From positions 1-5,373 of the forward strand of contig SLDM01000541.1 of assembly GCA_007125255.1 (NCBI GenBank): a stretch of 5,373 nucleotides of DNA. Reading direction: 5' to 3'. The position numbers were made by a program, and so were the translations under genes. The notes beneath the pieces are model-generated. The model saw only the letters and a program-made list of their open reading frames with translations, ran no database searches and was not told the DNA's origin. Source of the DNA: Phycisphaerales bacterium (GTDB taxonomy: Bacteria; Planctomycetota; Phycisphaerae; Phycisphaerales; SM1A02). This document shows, piece after piece, positions 1-4,058 of the stretch. Within the stretch, counting starts at the first letter, position 1; each line of letters starts with the position of its first letter.

Positions 1-276
1 GATGGTGTGCGTGGTGACGCGCGAGGTGGATCGCGACGGGGGGACCGGGATGACCGGATGAACGAGACCCGCGAACAACGGCGCTGGCTGGAGGAGCGGC
101 TTGCCGAGATCGATGGATCGAGTCGTGCGCTGCTGATGATGCGCTACCGCTTCGGCTGGACGTTGGCCCGCATCGGCCGGGAACTCGGTCTGACACCGGG
201 CGCGGTGGACGGTCGGCTCGCGCGGCTGCTCGCCCGGCTTCGCCGGAAGGCGGGGGAGGCCCGACATGGTGAGTGA
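1..276 (+). CDS. ECF-type RNA polymerase sigma factor, C-terminal fragment (region 4)
   Basis: The reading frame is open from the first base, so the N-terminus (including region 2, which binds the -10 element and core polymerase) lies outside the window. Numbering codons from base 1, residues 30-83 form a sigma-70 region 4 of the ECF kind: a helix around LEERLAEID, then RALLMMRYRFGWTLARIGREL, and a recognition helix in LTPGAVDGRLARLLARLRRK. This helix-turn-helix contacts the -35 element. Residues 1-28 are rich in Arg, Asp and Gly and look like the variable linker between regions 2 and 4. In-frame GTG (7) and ATG (58) codons exist, but a region-4-only protein is less likely than a truncated full sigma factor. 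The stop codon lies 8 bp inside the next gene, implying translational coupling. Seen: the region 4 sequence. Inferred: ECF class and missing 5' part. Confidence 0.82.
   Translation, partial: DGVRGDARGGSRRGDRDDRMNETREQRRWLEERLAEIDGSSRALLMMRYRFGWTLARIGRELGLTPGAVDGRLARLLARLRRKAGEARHGE
252..259 (+). promoter_or_regulatory. Shine-Dalgarno for the membrane-protein gene, inside the sigma-factor gene
   Basis: GGGGGAGG lies within the last codons of the sigma-factor fragment, six bases before the ATG at 266. It fixes the start of the downstream gene and supports coupled translation of the overlapping pair. Confidence 0.6.
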
Positions 277-781
277 ACACGATCTGAATTCGAATCTCAG
301 CCGGGCCGGCCGTTCCCGCCGGGAGCGCATGCGGGGTGAACTGCTCAGAGAGCTGAAACAGGTTCATCACCGTCGCACGCGTCGTCGCCGCGTCCTGATG
401 GCGTCGATTGCAATGGTACTGCTCAGCGGGATCTGGTTCGTGCAGTATCGCTCATTCTCTCCTTCATCCACCGCGCCGCAGCAGGTTCACGAGTCGCCGG
501 AGCTCGAGAAGCCAATCGATGAACATGCCGATGTTGATCCGGCGCCGAGGATCGTTCGGGTCGATCACTCCCGGCCGCTGCGGACGGAGATGATCCCGGC
601 GGAGACGTCGGTGCTCGATCGGTACCGCGTCGATGAACGCGCGCTGCGGCACGTCACGTTCCTCAGCGACGAAGAACTCGTCCGGGCGCTCGCCGCCATG
701 GGCGAACCGATGAGTATCGTTCGTCTGCCCGACCGTGTGCTGCTGGTGAAATCGCGATCACGGGAGATGAAGGGTGATTGA
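266..781 (+). CDS. single-pass membrane protein, possible sigma-factor partner
   Basis: This 171-residue protein matches no family I recognise. It has a strongly basic N-terminal part (residues 13-42, with RRTRRRR just before the membrane), one hydrophobic segment at about 43-61 (VLMASIAMVLLSGIWFVQY), a Pro/Glu/Ser-rich spacer at about 62-94, and a small C-terminal domain at about 112-164 containing FLSDEELVRALAAMGEPMS followed by a short beta-like stretch IVRLPDRVLLV. By the positive-inside rule the N-terminus is cytoplasmic and residues 62-171 are outside the inner membrane. The start is supported by GGGGGAGG (252-259) six bases before ATG, and the gene overlaps the sigma-factor gene by 11 bp. 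That position is typical of anti-sigma or sigma-associated membrane proteins, but no zinc-binding anti-sigma motif or other known anti-sigma domain is visible, so the role is only inferred from context. Confidence 0.75.
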   Translation: MVSEHDLNSNLSRAGRSRRERMRGELLRELKQVHHRRTRRRRVLMASIAMVLLSGIWFVQYRSFSPSSTAPQQVHESPELEKPIDEHADVDPAPRIVRVDHSRPLRTEMIPAETSVLDRYRVDERALRHVTFLSDEELVRALAAMGEPMSIVRLPDRVLLVKSRSREMKGD

Positions 782-794
782 GAGAGGAGAGGGG

Positions 795-846
795 AAGAGC
801 GACGAAGCGACGGAGGGGGGGAGCGACGGAGTGACGAAGGGATGAG
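795..846 (+). repeat. degenerate 8-bp tandem array (GCGACGRA), left arm
   Basis: Six consecutive octamers keep phase from 799: GCGACGAA, GCGACGGA, GGGGGGGA, GCGACGGA, GTGACGAA and GGGATGAG. The strand is almost purely G, A and C, with T only at 832 and 843. The array starts soon after the stop codon at 781 and is the approximate reverse complement of the array at 1115-1154. For example 823-842 matches the complement of that array at 18 of 20 bases. In my recollection similar arrays occur between genes in Phycisphaerae and are often mis-called as small proteins. Confidence 0.75.
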
Positions 847-918
847 GAGGAGCATGGTCTTCGGTTTCGCCTCAGACGATGGCACCCGGCAGGTGGGTGA
901 CGTCAATCTGAAGGGCGC

Positions 919-959
919 CATGCTTCGTCCCGCCCCCCTCAAAGAATGGGCGAAGCATG
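919..959. repeat. stem-loop with CATGCTTCG / CGAAGCATG arms
   Basis: Bases 919-930 pair with 948-959: nine perfect Watson-Crick pairs (CATGCTTCG with CGAAGCATG), then one T-G wobble and two further C-G pairs, giving a 12-bp stem over a 17-base loop. No T-run follows, so a classical intrinsic terminator is unlikely. A REP-like element, a protein-binding dyad or a structured RNA are alternatives. Confidence 0.6.
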
Positions 960-997
960 CGGTCGGGCAAGGGGCGCCCGGTGAAATCCGCGTATCT

Positions 998-1072
998 GAC
1001 AGACCCTGACGTCCACATGCTTGACGCGGCGCGATGAAGCATGGCACCCGCGTGAATGAAAAGTGGTCTGTC
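998..1072. repeat. nested dyad: GACAGACC/GGTCTGTC around a CATGCTT/AAGCATG hairpin
   Basis: An 8-bp perfect inverted repeat, GACAGACC (998-1005) and GGTCTGTC (1065-1072), encloses a second hairpin whose 7-bp arms are CATGCTT (1017-1023) and AAGCATG (1037-1043). The core repeats that of the stem-loop at 919-959 in the same order, and the right arm extended (GATGAAGCATGGCACC, 1033-1048) is also complementary at 14 of 16 bases to 914-929, so alternative pairing between the two hairpins is possible. Confidence 0.55.
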
Positions 1073-1084
1073 CCGGCAGCTCAT

Positions 1085-1154
1085 CCTTTCGCCCTCCGCC
1101 CTCCGCCTTCCGCCCTTCGTCGCTTCGTCGCTCCGTCGCTTCGTCCCTTCGCCC
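1085..1154 (-). repeat. degenerate 7-bp then 8-bp tandem array, right arm (inverted)
   Basis: On the + strand the first part has five heptamers in phase: CCTTTCG, CCCTCCG, CCCTCCG, CCTTCCG and CCCTTCG (1085-1119). From 1115 the period becomes eight: CTTCGTCG, CTTCGTCG, CTCCGTCG, CTTCGTCC and CTTCGCCC (to 1154). The two periods share the bases CTTCG at the junction. On the minus strand this reads as the same CGACGAAG-type octamer as the left array, so the two arrays form long imperfect inverted repeats about 240 bp apart. Confidence 0.75.
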
Positions 1155-1190
1155 ACCCCCTTTTGCCCGAAATTTGCCCGGTTCTGCTCG

Positions 1191-1216
1191 GTCGGGCCGG
1201 GATGAGCCGGTAGCAT
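1191..1216 (+). promoter_or_regulatory. possible promoter region of the propeller gene
   Basis: TAGCAT (1211-1216) could be a -10 element 38 bases before the start codon. I see no good -35 hexamer at the usual distance. The preceding GTCGGGCCGGGATGAG (1191-1206) resembles a stretch at the same distance from the thioredoxin-gene start (2682-2698), which is the main reason for listing it. Weak evidence. Confidence 0.25.
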
Positions 1217-1240
1217 GAGGGAAAATCATTCAGGAATCGA

Positions 1241-1246
1241 GGAGGA
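1241..1246 (+). promoter_or_regulatory. Shine-Dalgarno of the propeller gene
   Basis: GGAGGA, eight bases before ATG 1255, is a strong site. It selects this start over the overlapping frame that begins at 1215, and the signal peptide immediately downstream agrees. Confidence 0.7.
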
Positions 1247-1254
1247 CCCGGACC

Positions 1255-2589
1255 ATGCCAACGCTCTTTCGAATCTCCAATCCTGCCCCTGCGATCGCGC
1301 TGACCCTTTCGCTCGCGTGCCACGGCATCGCGGCCGGTCAGACGACGGACCGCGCAATCTTCGTCGCGAACAACGGCAACCTGGAAGGCAGCATCACGTC
1401 GTTCTTCGTCAACGAAGATGGCACGCTGAGCTTTGCGGATCGACTGGTCACCGGAGAGCGGGACTCGTTGCAGGAGCCGTGCCCCGGCTGCAATGCGTCG
1501 ACCATTTCCATCACCCCTGACGGGCAGTACCTTGCGGTAGGGCATCCTGCGAGTAACGATGCCTCGCAGGCGATCAGCATCATCGAGGTCGGACGCAATG
1601 CGGAATTGACGCTCGTGGAGCAGTTCTTCGCGCCGTCCTCGTTGCTCGGTGTGGTGTGGATTGACGATCGCATCCTCGCGGCCACACAGTCGGCGGGGTT
1701 CGCCACGACCAATACGGTCAACATCTTCCGCTTTCAACCCTCCGGTCCGAGTCTGACGCTTCAGGACTCGACCACCACCACCGGTTTCACGACCGATCTG
1801 GCGGTCGACCGGGAACGCCGCCGTCTCTTCGCGCAGCAGACCATCGCCAACGGGGTGCGCTCCTACAGCGTGGCGATGAACGGCTCCCTGACGGAGCTGG
1901 ACTTTCTCCCCCTGGACAACACCTACCAGCTCGGCCTCGGCGCTTCGGCGGACGGAACGCGCCTCTACGCCGGCGGCGGCATCAGCAACGGCGGCAACAA
2001 GGTCTCCGGGGTTGCGGTCGATCCCGAGACCGGTGCATTGAGCCCGATTCCCGGACAGCCGTTTGACTCCGGTGGTTCCGCCCCCAAGCAGGCGGTCGTT
2101 TCCGATGACGGGCTCTTCGTCATCGCGGGGCACGGTAGCGATGCGACGGTGCGCACGTTCTTCGCCGATGAACAGGGTGCTCTGACCGCGACCGGCGTCA
2201 GCTTCGATGTCGGCTCACAGGGGACGCTCGGCCGCGTCGCCACCATGGACGAGTTCGTCTTTGCGACCGATACCAGCACGCTCGGCAACGGGCTGATGGG
2301 CGTCTACTCCTTCACCCTGGGTCAATCGGGAGAGCTCCAGCAGAACGGACCGCTCTACGATACCGAAGGCCTCGCGCCGAACGGCATTGCCGTCTGGAAC
2401 CCCGTCGGTGCGCCGTGCCCGGGTGATCTCACCGGTGATGGTGATGTCAACGTCTTTGACCTGCTCGAGCTGCTTGACGCCTGGGGTGCGTGCGCCGATC
2501 CAGGCGATTGTCCCGCGGATCTCGACCGCAGCGGCACGGTGGACGTCTTCGACCTGCTCCTGCTTCTCGAAAACTGGGGCGGGTGCTGA
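1255..2589 (+). CDS. secreted beta-propeller (lactonase/YVTN-like) protein with C-terminal GC-type dockerin
   Basis: This 444-residue protein begins with a Sec signal peptide (hydrophobic core about 11-27, likely cleavage near IAAG-Q, 28/29). Residues 30-385 are propeller-like, with repeated strand-turn motifs such as ITPDGQYLAVG (86-), ASADGTRLYAGG (230-), VDPETGALSP (255-) and VSDDGLFVIAGHG (282-), as in lactonase-family/6-phosphogluconolactonase-like seven-bladed propellers. No catalytic residues can be assigned, so enzymatic activity is not claimed. Residues 388-444 are two dockerin-type repeats with calcium loops D391-D402 (DLTGDGDVNVFD) and D422-D433 (DLDRSGTVDVFD), ending in Gly-Cys. 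Such domains occur on many secreted Phycisphaerae proteins and may anchor or sort them to the cell surface (inference). GGAGGA (1241-1246) eight bases upstream supports the start. It appears monocistronic or first in its unit. Confidence 0.88.
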   Translation: MPTLFRISNPAPAIALTLSLACHGIAAGQTTDRAIFVANNGNLEGSITSFFVNEDGTLSFADRLVTGERDSLQEPCPGCNASTISITPDGQYLAVGHPASNDASQAISIIEVGRNAELTLVEQFFAPSSLLGVVWIDDRILAATQSAGFATTNTVNIFRFQPSGPSLTLQDSTTTTGFTTDLAVDRERRRLFAQQTIANGVRSYSVAMNGSLTELDFLPLDNTYQLGLGASADGTRLYAGGGISNGGNKVSGVAVDPETGALSPIPGQPFDSGGSAPKQAVVSDDGLFVIAGHGSDATVRTFFADEQGALTATGVSFDVGSQGTLGRVATMDEFVFATDTSTLGNGLMGVYSFTLGQSGELQQNGPLYDTEGLAPNGIAVWNPVGAPCPGDLTGDGDVNVFDLLELLDAWGACADPGDCPADLDRSGTVDVFDLLLLLENWGGC

Positions 2590-2658
2590 CCGGCCGCAAA
2601 AGGTGCCGGGGACCGAAGGACCGGAGGCAGGCGGCGGCCGGTCCGGAAGAGCCGTTTT
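2589..2658 (+). terminator. possible weak terminator or dyad after the propeller gene
   Basis: A perfect 9-bp inverted repeat, ACCGGCCGC (2589-2597, overlapping the stop codon) and GCGGCCGGT (2634-2642), competes with a tighter hairpin GGACCGG (2618-2624)/CCGGTCC (2638-2644) with a 13-base loop. Four Ts follow at 2655-2658, too far from the stem for a classical intrinsic terminator. The rest of the 155-bp gap contains only the putative promoter and ribosome-binding site of the next gene. Confidence 0.3.
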
Positions 2659-2681
2659 CATCCTCCGGGGAAGTTCGGGCA

Positions 2682-2709
2682 GTCGCGGCCGCGAGGAGTT
2701 CTCTACAAT
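2682..2709 (+). promoter_or_regulatory. possible promoter of the thioredoxin-domain gene
   Basis: TACAAT (2704-2709) is a good -10-like hexamer 35 bases before the start codon. The -35 position (around 2681-2686, AGTCGC) is not a match to TTGACA. The preceding GTCGCGGCCGCGAGGAG resembles the region at 1191-1206 upstream of the propeller gene. Confidence 0.35.
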
Positions 2710-2725
2710 GATCGGCGTACCCGAA

Positions 2726-2736
2726 CCTCCCGGAGG
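2726..2736 (+). promoter_or_regulatory. Shine-Dalgarno within a short dyad
   Basis: GGAGG (2732-2736), eight bases before ATG 2745, supports that start. It is the right half of the symmetrical CCTCCCGGAGG, so the ribosome site could fold back into a 4-bp hairpin with a 3-base loop. Confidence 0.5.
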
Positions 2737-2744
2737 CCGAGCCC

Positions 2745-4031
2745 ATGCGTTCATTCACTTCGATCACGGCGGTGACCTTGATGGTCCTGCTCTGGCCGGT
2801 TCATGCGGCGTCGGGTCAGTTTCACGATCCTGACCCGGAGGCGGTCGCCGCCGTGCAGGAGTTGATCAAGAGCTACCGGGAGCGGCCCGCCCTGACGGTG
2901 CGCACCGCGATCTCGGTCCAGATCGAAAAGGATGGCCACCTCGCCGACGGCCGGGAGATCGAGGCGACATTTCATCTCGTGCCCGGCAAGGGCGCCCGGC
3001 TGCTCTGGCGCGACCTCTCCATCTACGTGGTTGACGGGCAGGTGACGGCGTTTCACGATGAGAACGATCGTGCCTACTTCCGCATGTCGGACGATGGTTC
3101 GCCCTACTACGCGCTCATGGCGATGTTCATGGATCTGCCCTTCCCGCATCTCGCGCTCGCTTTCGGCGAGGAGGATCCGCTCGATTTCTGTATGCAACTG
3201 CACAGCCGTGCGCCGTGGATTCGGCCGACCGGCATCGAAGAGGTTCGCCGCGATGATCAGGAAGTCCGCATCATCACCTTCACGAGCGAGTTCGAGCGCA
3301 TGGAGATGGTGATCGAACCCGGGACGCAGTTGATTCAGGCGATCGAGCTGGAGATCCTCGGTGGCCACCTCATCGAAGCCGGCAGCGTGCTTCGGTACAC
3401 CCACCAGTTCGAATACGAAGAGCCCGAACGCGATGAACTGCTGGCCATGATGGATGTGGACCTCGGCGAGCGCTCCCGCGTCGATCGCGTGATGGCCCTC
3501 CGTCCGCCCCGGGAAGCTCCCGCCGCCGGCGATCGACGCGGCGTCGTGGCGGGCGACGTGATCGGCGAGCCCGCACCCGATTTTGAACTGGAAACCTTCG
3601 GTGGCGATCTCGTCACGCTCAAGGACCTCGAAGGACAGGTCGTCGTGCTCGACTTCTGGGCGACGTGGTGCCGGCCCTGCGTTCACACCTTGCCCAAGCT
3701 GCACGAGATCCAGAAATGGGCCGATGAAGAGCGGCTGCCGGTGCGCATCTTCGCCGTCAATGTCTGGGAGAACGCCGACCAGGGTGACGCGGCGATCATC
3801 TCGCGACTGGAGAGCGCGCAGCGGTTCTGGGAGCAGCGCGAGTTCACCCTGCCCGTACTGATGGATTTCGCCGATACCTCCGCCGCGGCGTACAACGTTC
3901 AGGGTATTCCCACCGCGGTGATCATCCGCGCCGACGGGGTCGTGCACACCCTCCACGTCGGCGTGATCGATGACTACCTCGAGCAGTTCAAGCGGGACAT
4001 CCAGGAAGCGATCCGCGCGCTGGAGTTCTGA
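2745..4031 (+). CDS. exported DUF2092/LolA-like plus TlpA-type thioredoxin fusion protein
   Basis: This 428-residue protein starts with a signal peptide (hydrophobic 7-19, cleavage near VHA/A, about 21-25). Residues about 30-245 are a beta-rich region (VRTAISVQIEKDG, GARLLWRDLSIYVVDGQVTAF, RIITFTSEFERMEMVIEP) that resembles DUF2092/LolA-like periplasmic proteins. That assignment is tentative. After an Arg/Pro/Ala-rich linker (about 246-273), residues 274-428 are a clear TlpA/AhpC-TSA thioredoxin domain: opening GEPAPDFELETFGG, active site WATWCRPC with C309 and C312, and the cis-proline in GIPT at P389. Known family role: thiol-disulfide exchange outside the cytoplasm, often reducing cysteines of secreted or cytochrome proteins. 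The substrate is unknown. What the N-terminal domain binds (lipid or hydrophobic ligand, by analogy) is inference. The FAD-oxidase gene follows closely and is probably cotranscribed. Confidence 0.87.
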   Translation: MRSFTSITAVTLMVLLWPVHAASGQFHDPDPEAVAAVQELIKSYRERPALTVRTAISVQIEKDGHLADGREIEATFHLVPGKGARLLWRDLSIYVVDGQVTAFHDENDRAYFRMSDDGSPYYALMAMFMDLPFPHLALAFGEEDPLDFCMQLHSRAPWIRPTGIEEVRRDDQEVRIITFTSEFERMEMVIEPGTQLIQAIELEILGGHLIEAGSVLRYTHQFEYEEPERDELLAMMDVDLGERSRVDRVMALRPPREAPAAGDRRGVVAGDVIGEPAPDFELETFGGDLVTLKDLEGQVVVLDFWATWCRPCVHTLPKLHEIQKWADEERLPVRIFAVNVWENADQGDAAIISRLESAQRFWEQREFTLPVLMDFADTSAAAYNVQGIPTAVIIRADGVVHTLHVGVIDDYLEQFKRDIQEAIRALEF

Positions 4032-4058
4032 TTGACCACCGACCGGAAAAGCTCACCG

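Larger units (their letters stand above)
782..1254. other. 473-bp gene-free region with inverted repeat arrays and hairpins
   Basis: I see no convincing gene here. Several open frames cross it on the minus strand, but they translate the short tandem repeats into low-complexity Arg/Ser/Asp/Lys/Gly strings and show no recognisable domain. The content, left to right, is: a purine-rich period-8 array (about 795-846), a 230-bp middle part with two CATGCTT-type hairpins, a pyrimidine-rich period-7 then period-8 array (1085-1154), and the upstream region of the propeller gene. There is no terminator with a T-run after the membrane-protein stop at 781. Confidence 0.7.

Noticed and set aside
919..959. 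Intrinsic terminator for the sigma-factor unit
   Set aside because: The stem is long enough, but no T-run follows on either strand and it lies about 140 bp beyond the stop codon.
795..1154. CRISPR array or insertion sequence
   Set aside because: The repeat units are 7-8 bp without unique spacers, and there is no cas gene or transposase in the window.
872..1216. Possible small minus-strand gene in the intergenic region
   Set aside because: A third of the product is the translated tandem repeat, the remainder is the hairpin region, and no ribosome-binding site or known domain supports it.
1306..1320. Lipoprotein signal (SLAC) in the propeller protein
   Set aside because: The residue three before C22 is Ser where Leu/Val/Ile is expected, and a better signal peptidase I site follows at AAG-Q.
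1081..2133. 350-codon minus-strand open frame across the propeller gene
   Set aside because: It lies opposite a gene with a signal peptide, propeller repeats and a good ribosome-binding site. Its product is Arg/Gly/Asp-rich, includes the translated repeat array and shows no domain. Long antisense frames are expected at this GC content.
2751..3956. 401-codon minus-strand open frame opposite the thioredoxin-domain gene
   Set aside because: The + strand encodes an unmistakable WCRPC thioredoxin domain. The antisense product has no recognisable motif.
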